A DNA stretch of 61,451 bases from Rhizobium sp. GTDB lineage: Bacteria > Pseudomonadota > Alphaproteobacteria > Rhizobiales > Rhizobiaceae. Each line of letters begins with the position of its first letter. The first letter of the stretch is position 1. Where the stretch lies: the NCBI GenBank assembly GCA_028290545.1, contig JAQGJP010000017.1, positions 1 to 61,451 of the forward strand, written 5' to 3'. The notes under the pieces were generated by a model. That model worked only from the letters and a program-made list of their open reading frames with translations, did no database searches and was not told the origin of the DNA. Below are positions 1-8,247 of this stretch, one piece after another. Both the position numbers and the translations under genes were made by a program.

Positions 1-194
1 GCAAGGTGGTCGCACCCGACCTCTACATCGCCTGCGGTATTTCGGGTGCCATCCAGCATCTGGCCGGCATGAAGGACAGCAAGATCATCGTCGCCATCAA
101 CAAGGACGAGGAGGCGCCGATCTTCCAGGTCGCCGACTACGGCCTCGTCGCCGACCTGTTCGAAGCATTGCCCGAACTCGAAAAAGCACTTTGA
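1..194 (+). CDS. etfA: Electron transfer flavoprotein alpha subunit, C-terminal end (partial)
   Basis: The gene enters from the left edge and only the last 63 or so residues are present. The protein forms the FAD-carrying alpha chain of ETF, which passes electrons from acyl-CoA dehydrogenases to ETF-ubiquinone oxidoreductase. The visible part has the conserved C-terminal FAD-binding stretch: [16 protein letters not shown] followed by [19 protein letters not shown], which is characteristic of the family. The stop is TGA at 192-194. A 3-hydroxybutyryl-CoA dehydrogenase gene follows on the same strand, a common pairing in alphaproteobacteria where etfBA and hbd serve beta-oxidation. Identification is secure; length and start cannot be judged here. 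Confidence 0.93.
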   Translation, partial: KVVAPDLYIACGISGAIQHLAGMKDSKIIVAINKDEEAPIFQVADYGLVADLFEALPELEKAL

Positions 195-259
195 GCGGGT
201 TAACCAGGTCTTCGCGTTTGCGAAAAAGAACTGGATATCGCCTCTGAACAGAAGTATCA

Positions 260-295
260 AATGGCCGGGCTTGCGGAATGGCAAGCCCGGCCATT
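260..295 (+). terminator. Strong intercistronic hairpin between etfA and hbd
   Basis: A 14 bp perfect stem (ATGGCCGGGCTTG pairing with CAAGCCCGGCCAT plus one A-T pair) encloses an 8-base loop. No T-run follows, so it is not a canonical intrinsic terminator. It may reduce read-through or stabilise the 3' end of the etf message. Confidence 0.55.
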
Positions 296-366
296 ATGAT
301 GCTGCGGAGCGCAGTTCGGCGCTTCACAGCCAAAAAATTGAAAAAATTCGTAAAACGGGAAAAACC

Positions 367-1248
367 ATGGGCAGCGAAATCAAGAATGTTGGCGTGATCG
401 GAGCGGGCCAGATGGGCTGCGGCATCGCCCAGGTTTCCGCCGCTGCCGGTTACAAGGTCCAGCTCTACGATCTCTCGCCCGAACGGATCGAGGCCGCACT
501 TGCCACTGTCAATGGCAATCTCGCCCGGCAGGTTGCCAGCGGCAAGATCGGCGAAGACGAACGCAAGCATGCCTTGACGCTGATATCCGGTTCCGCCGAT
601 ATCAACGATCTCGCTTCCGCTGATCTGGTGATCGAAGCCGCGACAGAGGACGAGGCGACCAAGCGCAAGATCTATTCGACCATCTGTCCAGTTCTGAAGC
701 CCGAGGCCATTCTGGCGACCAACACGTCGTCGCTGTCGATCACCCGGCTTGCTTCCGCCTCCGACCGCCCGGAGCGCTTCATGGGTATTCATTTCATGAA
801 CCCGGTGCCGGTGATGAAACTGGTCGAACTGGTACGCGGGATTGCCACTGACGAGAAGACCTTCAGCGCCGCAAAGGAATTCGTCACCACGCTCGACAAG
901 ACGATCACCGTCGCCGAGGATTTCCCCGCCTTCATCGTCAACCGCATCCTCCTGCCGATGATCAACGAAGCAATCTACACGCTCTATGAAGGCGTTGGCT
1001 CAGTCGACGCGATCGACACCGCCATGAAGCTTGGCGCCAATCATCCGATGGGCCCGCTGCAGCTTGCCGATTTCATCGGCCTCGACACCTGCCTTTCGAT
1101 CATGCAGGTGCTGCATGACGGCCTGGCCGACTCGAAGTACCGCCCCTGCCCGCTGCTGGTCAAATATGTCGAGGCTGGCTGGCTGGGGCGCAAGTCCGGC
1201 CGTGGCTTCTACGACTATCGCGGACCGGTACCGGTGCCGACCCGCTGA
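367..1248 (+). CDS. hbdA: 3-hydroxybutyryl-CoA dehydrogenase
   Basis: NAD(P)-dependent enzyme that interconverts acetoacetyl-CoA and 3-hydroxybutyryl-CoA in short-chain fatty acid and butyrate metabolism. The ATG at 367 gives 293 residues, the usual family length; an upstream in-frame extension to 271 would run through the hairpin and is unlikely. The N-terminus has a Rossmann fingerprint, VGVIGAGQMGCGIAQ. The mid-region NTSSLSITRLA and the following HFMNPVPVMKLVE are 3-hydroxyacyl-CoA dehydrogenase signatures carrying the catalytic His (MGIHFMNP). The C-terminal helical domain includes NRILLPMINEAI and ends in GWLGRKSGRGFYDY. It follows etfA on the same strand, consistent with a shared beta-oxidation role. 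Confidence 0.93.
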   Translation: MGSEIKNVGVIGAGQMGCGIAQVSAAAGYKVQLYDLSPERIEAALATVNGNLARQVASGKIGEDERKHALTLISGSADINDLASADLVIEAATEDEATKRKIYSTICPVLKPEAILATNTSSLSITRLASASDRPERFMGIHFMNPVPVMKLVELVRGIATDEKTFSAAKEFVTTLDKTITVAEDFPAFIVNRILLPMINEAIYTLYEGVGSVDAIDTAMKLGANHPMGPLQLADFIGLDTCLSIMQVLHDGLADSKYRPCPLLVKYVEAGWLGRKSGRGFYDYRGPVPVPTR

Positions 1249-1269
1249 GGATTGCAGGCTGCCGCGAGG

Positions 1270-1614
1270 TCAATGTGAGACCGCGCTCGAAAATCCGTTG
1301 ATCAGAACGACGCCGGCAATGATGCAGCCGAGACCGGCCAGTGCCGGCGCGTCGAGCGATTGCCTGAACACGAAATAATTGACGCCGGCAATCAGGACCA
1401 CGCCAAGGCCGCTCCAGAGCGCATAGACGATGCTCACCGGAATCGACCGGGTCGCGAATGTCAGCATGTAGAATGCCATGCCGTAAAACAGCGCCATGAA
1501 CAATGTCGGCACCGGGCGCGTGAAGCCTGCGGTCCGCGGCAGCAGCAAGGTGCCGATGACTTCGCATATGATCGCAACCACGAGGGCGCCATAGGTCATG
1601 AACTGGGCATTCAT
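1270..1614 (-). CDS. Small multidrug resistance (SMR) family transporter
   Basis: A 114-residue protein with four predicted membrane helices, the size and layout of EmrE/SugE-type proteins, which act as dimers exchanging protons for cationic drugs or guanidinium. The conserved membrane-embedded Glu is present in helix 1 (AIICEVIGTLLL). The pattern SIPVSIVYALWSGLGVVLI in helix 3 matches the family GxG-containing segment. I chose the ATG at 1614 because it overlaps the TGA of the upstream TetR gene (ATGA), giving translational coupling. An annotated extension to 1797 would run inside the regulator. Substrate (drug or guanidinium) cannot be decided from sequence. Confidence 0.9.
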   Translation of the reverse strand: MNAQFMTYGALVVAIICEVIGTLLLPRTAGFTRPVPTLFMALFYGMAFYMLTFATRSIPVSIVYALWSGLGVVLIAGVNYFVFRQSLDAPALAGLGCIIAGVVLINGFSSAVSH

Positions 1615-2174
1615 AGTGCAACTTCCTTGCGCGTCGCGTTGATAAGCCGGGCGCGCAGCACGGCGCGATCGGATTGGTTCATGTTCATGACGTCGGCGAG
1701 CCATACGCCATCGGCCGCATAGCGGACGATTTCCAGATGCGGCGCGCAATCCGTTTCCTGATGTCGACGCAGCCTTGCGATAAACCAGTTTGCCCACTGG
1801 CTGCGCAGGCCGGGATCGGTCAACGCCGAGATCGACAGCGCCGCCCAGAGGCTGCTTTGCTCCGCCATGTCGCCGCGAAAGGCCGCCGTGACATAGGCAC
1901 GCGTGAAGCAGCCGTAAGCCTGGGTGTCCGTGGCGATCAGCGCGTCGATATCCCGATCAAGCAAGTGCAGGAGATCGAGGAACACCGCTTCGACAAGCGC
2001 CTGCTTGCTGGGAAAGTGGTGGAACAATCCGCCCTTGGTGACATTTGCGGCGGTGGCGACAGCCTGTATGGACAGCGAGGCGAGGCCTTCTTCGGCAGCC
2101 AGGCGGGCCGCGCAGTCGAGTAGATTGCGTCGAACCTGTTCCGGATCCTTGGGGCGATGGTGTGCTGTTGACAT
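1611..2174 (-). CDS. TetR family transcriptional regulator of the SMR pump
   Basis: A 187-residue TetR/AcrR repressor. The helix-turn-helix lies at about residues 34-55, with the typical ATAANVTKGGLFHHFPSKQAL ending. The C-terminal ligand-binding domain is family-divergent. It is the first gene of a two-gene unit, overlapping the SMR transporter by four bases. A 24 bp inverted repeat begins four bases upstream of the start codon, so autoregulation and control of the pump are the obvious inference. The ligand is unknown. Confidence 0.9.
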   Translation of the reverse strand: MSTAHHRPKDPEQVRRNLLDCAARLAAEEGLASLSIQAVATAANVTKGGLFHHFPSKQALVEAVFLDLLHLLDRDIDALIATDTQAYGCFTRAYVTAAFRGDMAEQSSLWAALSISALTDPGLRSQWANWFIARLRRHQETDCAPHLEIVRYAADGVWLADVMNMNQSDRAVLRARLINATRKEVAL

Positions 2175-2177
2175 GCA

Positions 2178-2201
2178 TAAACATACCGTATGGTATGTTT
2201 A
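2178..2201. promoter_or_regulatory. TetR operator palindrome
   Basis: Perfect inverted repeat with 10 bp arms (TAAACATACC and GGTATGTTTA) around GTAT. It lies immediately upstream of the TetR gene start at 2174 and between it and galM, a position and geometry typical of TetR-family operators. Confidence 0.82.
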
Positions 2202-2329
2202 TTTGTCCAGCTATATTTTCTCGGTTTTTCCGGGCATATGGGTCTCGTTTCTCAGAGGCGGGCTTTCTCCTGTTGCAGTCGGAACAAAAATCATACAATT
2301 TCACCCGCATCGATGGGAGAGGCGTTAGC

Positions 2330-3343
2330 ATGACAAAAAACGATATCTTCGGCATGGGCCGCAATGATGAAACCGTGACCCGGGTTTTCCTCAAGGGCGG
2401 TGGACTGACGGCGCAGGTGCTGACCTGGGGCGCAATTATCCAGGACCTCCGCCTTGATAGCCATGATGCGCCGCTGGTACTCGGCTTCGAGACCATGCCG
2501 GATTACCTTTCCTATTCGCCCTATTTCGGAGCAACACCCGGCCGGAACGCCAACCGGATCGCCGATGGCAGATTCACGCTCGATGGCCACGACTACCAGC
2601 TTGAGAAGAACGAGAAGGGAGTCACCCACATCCATGGCGGCTCGGACGGCATCGCCAAGCAGAACTGGACGATCGTCGAGCACACGGAAAGCCGCGTCGT
2701 TCTTTCGATCCTCGATCCCGATGGCCGTGCGGGCTATCCGGGCAACTGCACGATCACCTGCACTTATGAGCTCAAGGACGGCGGCGTGCTGTCGGTGATC
2801 TACGAGAGCACCACCGACAAGCCGACCATTGCCAATGTCTGCCAGCACAGCTATTTCATTCTCGACGGCCTTGAGACGACCGCGGCGCATCAACTCGAGA
2901 TCGCCTCCGATGCCTATCTGCCGACCGACGGCAGGCAGATCCCCGAAGGGGGTCCGCGCGATGTCACCGGCACGCCATTCGATTTCCGTACCGTGAAATC
3001 CGTGATGCAGGAAGAGAATGGCGAGCGGGTGCTGTTCGACCACAATTTCTGCCTGTCGAACGAGCGTGTCGCCAAGCGCGCGGTCGCGCATGCCAAGAGC
3101 ACCGAGTCCGGCGTCAGTCTCAGGGTTTTGACCACCGAACCCGGCATCCAGTATTACGCGGCGTTCAAGGTCAATGTTCCCGTCCCCGGCCTTGAGGGCC
3201 GCACATATGGGCCGTTCGCGGGCTTCTGCCTGGAAACACAGATCTGGCCGGATGCGATCAACCAGCCCGGTTTCCCGAAGGCGACCCTCCTTCCCGGCGA
3301 AGTCCTGCGCCAGGAAACGGACTACGTGTTTTCGAAGGAATAG
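2330..3343 (+). CDS. galM: Aldose 1-epimerase (mutarotase)
   Basis: Interconverts alpha and beta anomers of aldoses such as glucose and galactose. The ATG at 2330 has a GGGAGAGG ribosome site about nine bases upstream and gives 337 residues, normal for GalM; a longer frame to 2045 would run through the TetR operator. Family marks include GRNANRIADGRF, the substrate-binding THIHGG, the HSYF region carrying a catalytic His, and FCLETQIWPDAINQPGFP with the catalytic Glu near the C-terminus. It stands alone, divergent from the TetR/SMR unit. Confidence 0.93.
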   Translation: MTKNDIFGMGRNDETVTRVFLKGGGLTAQVLTWGAIIQDLRLDSHDAPLVLGFETMPDYLSYSPYFGATPGRNANRIADGRFTLDGHDYQLEKNEKGVTHIHGGSDGIAKQNWTIVEHTESRVVLSILDPDGRAGYPGNCTITCTYELKDGGVLSVIYESTTDKPTIANVCQHSYFILDGLETTAAHQLEIASDAYLPTDGRQIPEGGPRDVTGTPFDFRTVKSVMQEENGERVLFDHNFCLSNERVAKRAVAHAKSTESGVSLRVLTTEPGIQYYAAFKVNVPVPGLEGRTYGPFAGFCLETQIWPDAINQPGFPKATLLPGEVLRQETDYVFSKE

Positions 3344-3413
3344 CCGGATTTGCCAGACCGACCACGGCGGATTATGGTGTTGACGAACACTCTGACCGCC
3401 GGGAAGATGCGCA

Positions 3414-3662
3414 ATGAACATTTCGGTCAAGGATGCCAAGGAATTGCTGGACGACCTCGTTCGCCGTGCCCAGGCGGGCGAGCATGTCGTGCTGACGGTC
3501 GATGGCAAGCCGGTGGCGGAGATCGGGCCTCACACAATTCAGAAGGCGGAAGGCGCTTTATTCGGATCGCTACCTCGCGTAGGCGCTTTCAAGGACAAGG
3601 AATTGTGGATCGCGCCAGATTTCGATGAACTCGGTCCCGAATGGGATGAGTACATCAAATAA
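3414..3662 (+). CDS. Antitoxin of the Phd/YefM family
   Basis: An 82-residue protein with the Phd/YefM opening: NISVKDAKELLDDLVRRAQ and VLTVDGKPVAEIGP, a DNA-binding N-terminal fold, followed by an acidic C-terminus expected to wrap the toxin. Its TAA stop shares one base with the ATG of the PIN-domain toxin, the usual coupled arrangement. It should neutralise the toxin and repress the pair. Confidence 0.9.
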   Translation: MNISVKDAKELLDDLVRRAQAGEHVVLTVDGKPVAEIGPHTIQKAEGALFGSLPRVGAFKDKELWIAPDFDELGPEWDEYIK

Positions 3663-4033
3663 TGGAAGGATATCTCGCGGACACGCATTTTATCCTTTGG
3701 AGCTGGCATGAACCGAAAGATCTGCCGGCTCGCTACGCTGCAATTTTGGCGTCGGATGCTCCTGTTTATGCCAGCATCGTCAGCATATGGGAAATATCGA
3801 TCAAGGTTGGCATCGGTAAGCTTCGGACCGTCGATAATGTTACGGAAAAGCTTTCGCAAACCGGCTTTATAATCCTGCCGATCGAACCACACCATGCGGA
3901 ATCTGTCCGGCACCTGCCCCATCACCATCGCGATCCGTTCGACCGCATGCTGATCGCCCAGGCGATGAGCGAGAACCTGCAGATCATGACTGCCGATCGC
4001 AATTTCCCGCTCTATGATATCACGGTCGCCTAA
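3662..4033 (+). CDS. PIN-domain toxin (VapC-like ribonuclease)
   Basis: A 123-residue PIN nuclease, the toxin partner of the preceding antitoxin. Acidic metal ligands expected of the fold are present: D7 in YLADTHFILWSW, the Glu in IVSIWEISIKVGIGKL, and the Asp residues in HRDPFDRMLIAQA and MTADRNF. The fold cleaves RNA, often tRNA or rRNA. Its stop overlaps the convergent stop of the next gene by three bases. Target RNA cannot be predicted. Confidence 0.9.
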   Translation: MEGYLADTHFILWSWHEPKDLPARYAAILASDAPVYASIVSIWEISIKVGIGKLRTVDNVTEKLSQTGFIILPIEPHHAESVRHLPHHHRDPFDRMLIAQAMSENLQIMTADRNFPLYDITVA

Positions 4034-5046
4034 CCCCTTACGTATGTCTCGACCTTCTGCTCGATCGCGCCGAAGATCGAATGGCCGGTCTTGTCCTTCA
4101 TCTCGATACGGACGATATCGCCGACCGCCAGGAATGGTGTTTTGGCGGCGCCATGCATCAGCGTCTCGACCATGCGCATTTCGGTGATGCAGGAATAGCC
4201 CGCACCGCCGTCGGCGATCGGCTTGCCCGGTCCGTCGCCGAGTTTGTTGGAAACGGTTCCCGAGCCGATGATCGTACCGGCGGTGAGCGGCCGCGTGCGT
4301 GCGGCATGCGCAATCAACCGGCCAAAGTCGAAGGTCATGTCCATGCCGGCATTCGCTCTGCCGAACGGCTTGCCGTTGAGATCGACACAAAGCGGCAGAT
4401 GCAGCTTGCCGTCCTGCCATGCGTCACCGAGCTCGTCAGTCGTCACCGCCGTCGGCGAGAATGTCGAGGACGGCTTGGTCTGGAAGAAGCCGAAACCCTT
4501 GCTGATCTCGCCCATCGCCAAAGCCCTCAAGCTGACATCGTTGACCAGCATCACGAGCTTGATCGCTCCACGTGCTTCGTCGGCCGAGGCGCCCATCGCC
4601 ACATCGCCGACGATGACGGCGACCTCGCCCTCCATATCGAGCCCAAGCGCATCATCGATCAGCGGAATGGCATCGCGCGGGGCAAGAAAACTGTCCGACC
4701 CACCCTGATACATCAGCGGATCGGTCCAGAAGCTCTCGGGCATTTCCATATTGCGGGATTTCCGCACCAGTTCCACATGGTTCACATAGGCCGAGGCGTC
4801 CGCCCATTGATAGGCGCGCGGCAAAGGCGAGGCAGCATCGTGCTCATGAAAGCGCATGGTTGGCTGCGAGCCGGTCTCGATGCCTTCGGCAACCCGCATC
4901 AGCCGCGGTCCCACATGTTCCCAATCGTCGAGTGCCGACTGCAGTGTACGGGCGATATGGCCGACGTCCGAGCAGCGGGTCAAATCGCGGGAGACCACGA
5001 CCAGGCGGCCGTCGCGCGTCGAATCCTTCAATGTGGCGAGTTTCAT
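4030..5046 (-). CDS. Fumarylacetoacetate hydrolase family protein
   Basis: A 338-residue FAH-fold enzyme. Members hydrolyse or decarboxylate beta-diketo acids or related substrates. Metal-binding acidic residues are visible in the family block DMEGEVAVIVGDV, and the FAH core continues with LVNDVSLRALAMGEISKGFGFFQTKPSSTF and the glycine-rich GTIIGSGTVSNKL. The length exceeds short FAHD1-type proteins and fits the longer type. No tyrosine-degradation genes lie next to it, so the exact substrate is open. Confidence 0.85.
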   Translation of the reverse strand: MKLATLKDSTRDGRLVVVSRDLTRCSDVGHIARTLQSALDDWEHVGPRLMRVAEGIETGSQPTMRFHEHDAASPLPRAYQWADASAYVNHVELVRKSRNMEMPESFWTDPLMYQGGSDSFLAPRDAIPLIDDALGLDMEGEVAVIVGDVAMGASADEARGAIKLVMLVNDVSLRALAMGEISKGFGFFQTKPSSTFSPTAVTTDELGDAWQDGKLHLPLCVDLNGKPFGRANAGMDMTFDFGRLIAHAARTRPLTAGTIIGSGTVSNKLGDGPGKPIADGGAGYSCITEMRMVETLMHGAAKTPFLAVGDIVRIEMKDKTGHSIFGAIEQKVETYVRG

Positions 5047-5158
5047 GAGCAGGTGTTCCCATCATCGTTCTTGTTGTGGATGCGTGCCGCCTTTGATCCG
5101 GCGACGGAACAGATGGTGAAGCAAATCGAACGATTTGTCATCCTTTTCGAGGGACGCC

Positions 5159-6337
5159 TCAATCCAGCCGATCGATCGGCGCAGAGAGCTCCGCGGTTGC
5201 GATTGTTTCTACCCGTGTCGTCACGTCATGCAGCCATTCCCGCCAGATGGCCACCAGCAGCGCCATCAGCACCGGGCCGATGAACAGCCCGAGGAAGCCC
5301 ATCGTCTTCACGCCGCCGATGAGGCCGAAGAATGTCGGCAGGAACGGCAGCTTGATAGGCCCGCCCACCAGCTTGGGGCGCAGGGTCTTGTCGACGATGA
5401 AGAGTTCGATCGAACCCCATGCCAGCAGTGCGACGCCCTCGATCATGGAGCCGCTTGCCGCCAGATAGATAGAAACCAGCGTGAAGCAGAGCGGCGCACC
5501 ACCCGGGATCAGCGCCATGACGCCGGTGATCAGGCCGAGCGTCACAGGCGACGGAACGCCGGCCAGCCAATAGGCAAGGCCGAGGACGATACCTTCGCCG
5601 ATGGCGATGACGGCCATTCCGGTCACGGTCGAGCTGATGGTCAGGGGTACGATGCGCGACACCCGCTCCCAGCGGTTGGGCAGGACGCTTTCTCCGACAC
5701 GATCGAGCTGGGCCACCAGCGTCTCGCCGTCGCGATAGATGAAAAACAGCGTGATCAGCATGAAGAGCAGCGTCAGGACGGCCTGGAAAGCAGTGGCACC
5801 CAGAAACACCACGCCCTTGTAGATATTGCCGATATTCGAACCGCTGATCGCCTGGACGAGCTCGCCGATGCCGCTGGGATGGCCGAGATAGCGCGTCCAC
5901 TGTTCGGCGATCGTGTCCCCGACCACGGGGATTTTCAGAACCCAGGCTGGAGCGGCGGCTCCGACAGCGTTGGCCTCGATCGCCCAGGCCGCCCAGATCT
6001 TCACTTCCTTGATGGCATAAACGGCCGTCAAGGAAATCGGCGCGACAATGAAGAAAATCACCAGCAGGATCGCAATCGTCGCGCCGAGTGTCCGGCTGCC
6101 GCCGATCGCCTGAAGCAGCCGCCTGTACAGCGGCCAGCTGGCAAAGCCGATGATCATGGCCGCGAGCGCCGGAACCAGGAAGCCCTGGAAGAAATAAACG
6201 CCCGCAAGCAGCACGAAGACAAGCAGCCAGCGCGCGATCGAATTGGGCGCGACAAGGACCGAACGCGTGCGCTGGCCGCCGGCAACCAGGCTCCGCTCCA
6301 CCATCGGCCCGTTGGGCTCGCGATTGATCACATTCAT
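5159..6337 (-). CDS. AI-2E family transporter (PerM/YhhT-like)
   Basis: A polytopic membrane protein of about 392 residues with roughly eight predicted helices. The C-terminal half has family features: VVFLGATAFQAVLTLLFMLITLFFIYRDGE, GEGIVLGLAYWLAG and LPTFFGLIGGVKTMGFLGLFIGPV. Members have been linked to autoinducer-2 export or Na+/H+ exchange, but most are uncharacterised. I prefer the ATG at 6337 over the frame start at 6370. No partner genes suggest a substrate. Confidence 0.87.
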   Translation of the reverse strand: MNVINREPNGPMVERSLVAGGQRTRSVLVAPNSIARWLLVFVLLAGVYFFQGFLVPALAAMIIGFASWPLYRRLLQAIGGSRTLGATIAILLVIFFIVAPISLTAVYAIKEVKIWAAWAIEANAVGAAAPAWVLKIPVVGDTIAEQWTRYLGHPSGIGELVQAISGSNIGNIYKGVVFLGATAFQAVLTLLFMLITLFFIYRDGETLVAQLDRVGESVLPNRWERVSRIVPLTISSTVTGMAVIAIGEGIVLGLAYWLAGVPSPVTLGLITGVMALIPGGAPLCFTLVSIYLAASGSMIEGVALLAWGSIELFIVDKTLRPKLVGGPIKLPFLPTFFGLIGGVKTMGFLGLFIGPVLMALLVAIWREWLHDVTTRVETIATAELSAPIDRLD

Positions 6338-6742
6338 GCCTTGTCTTTCGTTCTTAGCAATGCGCGCCACCTCAGGGCGTGGGCTACTCCACTTCCAACG
6401 CGAATCCTAGCCATTTCCAGTTAATTTCGTGATCGCATCCGCTTGTCTGTCGCAGATCCAACGTTCTGGAGCAGGGATATATTTCAGTCTTATAAAAATT
6501 GCGTGACGAATATCGCGCCCGAAGCGCGGTACCGAGAACAGCTCAAGACGGGCTTTGGCATAATACAGCCAGAATCATGTTGCGACGCGACACTTTCATG
6601 ACTGCATTTCATCCCTCGATTCAGCCGCCCTTCCAATGGACACTGTCATCGGAAGCATGGAGAGTGGCGCTCATCTCGAATCCGGCATAGTTCTGTAATC
6701 ACATGTAGCACCGATGCGAGACATCATCGGAAGTGGTTGGGT
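6338..6742. other. Intergenic region, 405 bp
   Basis: Separates the divergent AI-2E-type gene and chaC and presumably holds both promoters. I see no RNA gene, long inverted repeat or convincing small gene; a 63-codon frame at 6499-6690 has no protein-like composition or ribosome site. Confidence 0.5.
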
Positions 6743-7435
6743 ATGGCTGTGCGTAAAATGGAACTGACACCGGAACTCGTTGCCCTTTGCCATCGCGAGG
6801 AATGCGCGGCACCGCCGGACGCCAGGCTGGAACTGCTGACGGATGAAGATTTCGACCAGATGGCACAGCAACTGGCAAGCGAGAATCGGGAGGGCGCGCT
6901 CTGGGTCTTTGCCTACGGATCGTTGATCTGGAAGCCGGAATTCGAGACAGTCGAACGACGGCGCTCGACCGCGTTCGGTTGGCACCGCTCATTTTGCATC
7001 GAGTTGAATTCCTGGCGGGGAACGCCCCAGCAACCCGGATTGATGATGGCTCTGGAGCGGGGTGGACGGTGCGATGGCGTCGTCTACCGGCTGCCTGCCG
7101 ACAATCTGGTAAAGCAGATCGAGAGGCTTCTGCGGCGCGAAATGACTTATCGTCAGAATGCAAATGCCGTCCGGTGGATGCCGACGGTGACGGCCGAGGG
7201 TCCGATCAAGGCACTGGGCTTCTGGGTCGGTCCGAACGGTGACCGCATCCTGTCGAAACAACCATTGGACAAGGTTGCGGCGATTCTAGCACGGGCCTGC
7301 GGCCATCTCGGTTCTGGTGCGGAGTATCTTTACAAGACCGTTCTTCACCTCGAGGAATTCGGCATCCATGACCGCAATCTCTGGGCGCTGCAGAAGCTGG
7401 TCGCCAACGAGATCACGGCCTTGCACCTGCCCTGA
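6743..7435 (+). CDS. chaC: Gamma-glutamylcyclotransferase, ChaC type
   Basis: Cleaves glutathione to 5-oxoproline and Cys-Gly. The ATG at 6743 gives 230 residues. The substrate-binding loop VFAYGSLIWKPEF is the ChaC hallmark, followed by RSFCIELNSWRGTP and GVVYRLP. The catalytic Glu lies in the REMTYR segment. The gene is monocistronic, with a minus-strand gene convergent downstream. ChaC proteins were named as putative cation-transport regulators; the glutathione-degrading role is the established one for the family. Confidence 0.9.
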   Translation: MAVRKMELTPELVALCHREECAAPPDARLELLTDEDFDQMAQQLASENREGALWVFAYGSLIWKPEFETVERRRSTAFGWHRSFCIELNSWRGTPQQPGLMMALERGGRCDGVVYRLPADNLVKQIERLLRREMTYRQNANAVRWMPTVTAEGPIKALGFWVGPNGDRILSKQPLDKVAAILARACGHLGSGAEYLYKTVLHLEEFGIHDRNLWALQKLVANEITALHLP

Positions 7436-7466
7436 GCCACGCCGCCAGCGCCTCGAACCCAGGCCG

Positions 7467-7748
7467 TCAGGCGTCGATGTCCGGGCCGGCCTCGACCGAA
7501 ATGCTGCGCTCTCCCGGTGACCAGTCGCCCGTCACGACGAAGAACGACTTATCCTCATTCTGCGATAACTGGATACGCTGCCCGTAATGCATCTTGGCCA
7601 GAATGGCCGGATCGCCAAGGGCGTGACCCTTGCCGATCACCCTTCCGGTCACGTCCTTGTAGACATTGATTTCATACGCACAATGTCCGACGATCTTTCC
7701 ATCCACGGACACCGGTCCGCTTCCACTGACGTCTCTCGTCTTTTCCAT
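7467..7748 (-). CDS. Small hypothetical protein
   Basis: A 93-residue protein I do not recognise. It is hydrophilic, has no signal peptide or membrane segment, and reads as a plausible beta-rich fold (KIVGHCAYEINVYKDVTGRVIG, then FFVVTGDWSPGERSISVEAG). Placement in a convergent slot with no competing frame and normal codon use support it being real. No function is proposed. Confidence 0.6.
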   Translation of the reverse strand: MEKTRDVSGSGPVSVDGKIVGHCAYEINVYKDVTGRVIGKGHALGDPAILAKMHYGQRIQLSQNEDKSFFVVTGDWSPGERSISVEAGPDIDA

Positions 7749-7792
7749 GTGTCAAAGCCTCGCTCGCTTGCCTGACGTTCCGATCAGGCGTG

Positions 7793-8030
7793 TCAATTCC
7801 GGATGGCAATCGCGGCTTCGTTGGCCGCATCGGTGAACGCACGCCTGGCGGCTTCATCGTTTTCATTGCCCTCGAGGGCGTAGGGGCATGCAAGTTTCGC
7901 ACGCATATAAGCCTTACCCTTCTTAATTGGCCAGCGATGGAGGAGAAATTTGGCGGCCTGGTGCGTGCTGCACACCGTTCTTGGGCCAATACCATTCACG
8001 TTATTTCGAAACTTTTTCCCAGGCGTGCAT
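7793..8030 (-). pseudogene. DUF982 protein with apparent frameshift near the N-terminus
   Basis: The reading frame from 7999 (GTG) downward gives a clear DUF982 protein, a small family abundant in Rhizobiaceae: GPRTVCSTHQAAKFLLHRWP, then KGKAYMRAKLACPYALEG and EAARRAFTDAANEA. The expected N-terminus is in another frame: an ATG at 8030 starts MHAWEK and hits a stop after nine codons. Removing one base from the run of five A (plus-strand T at 8013-8017) joins the two into one 78-residue DUF982 protein. So the gene is either frameshifted, expressed from the internal GTG, or affected by a homopolymer sequencing error. Confidence 0.7.
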
Positions 8031-8247
8031 CATACGCGTGTCCTCCACGCAGAACCAAGGATTCAACGGCCAGCTTCGACACTCGTTCCACCTATGAAGA
8101 GGTTTGTTGGAATATTTTCGAATTTGGGTGTTGCCGGCTGCGAGGACCACCTTGGCGATGGGCATATCGGACGACGTTCCGGCTGCGCCATCCCGGACAT
8201 GAAACGGCCGCGTTTTCATCGCGCGGCCGCTGTGTGGCTATTGAAAA

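Noticed and set aside
97..792. Long minus-strand frame opposite etfA/hbd
   Set aside because: Shadow of the plus-strand dehydrogenase; composition is arginine-rich and has no protein family pattern.
4081..5283. 400-codon plus-strand frame opposite the FAH gene
   Set aside because: Antisense shadow caused by high GC third positions; the minus-strand FAH protein has clear motifs.
5135..6424. 429-codon plus-strand frame opposite the AI-2E gene
   Set aside because: Rich in Arg, Asp, Gln and His as typical for antisense frames; no domain.
6499..6690. 63-codon frame in the gap before chaC
   Set aside because: No ribosome site, no recognisable composition, and a likely promoter region.
8001..8219. 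72-codon minus frame ending MHAWEKVSK
   Set aside because: Only the last nine codons are meaningful; they are the displaced N-terminus of the DUF982 gene.
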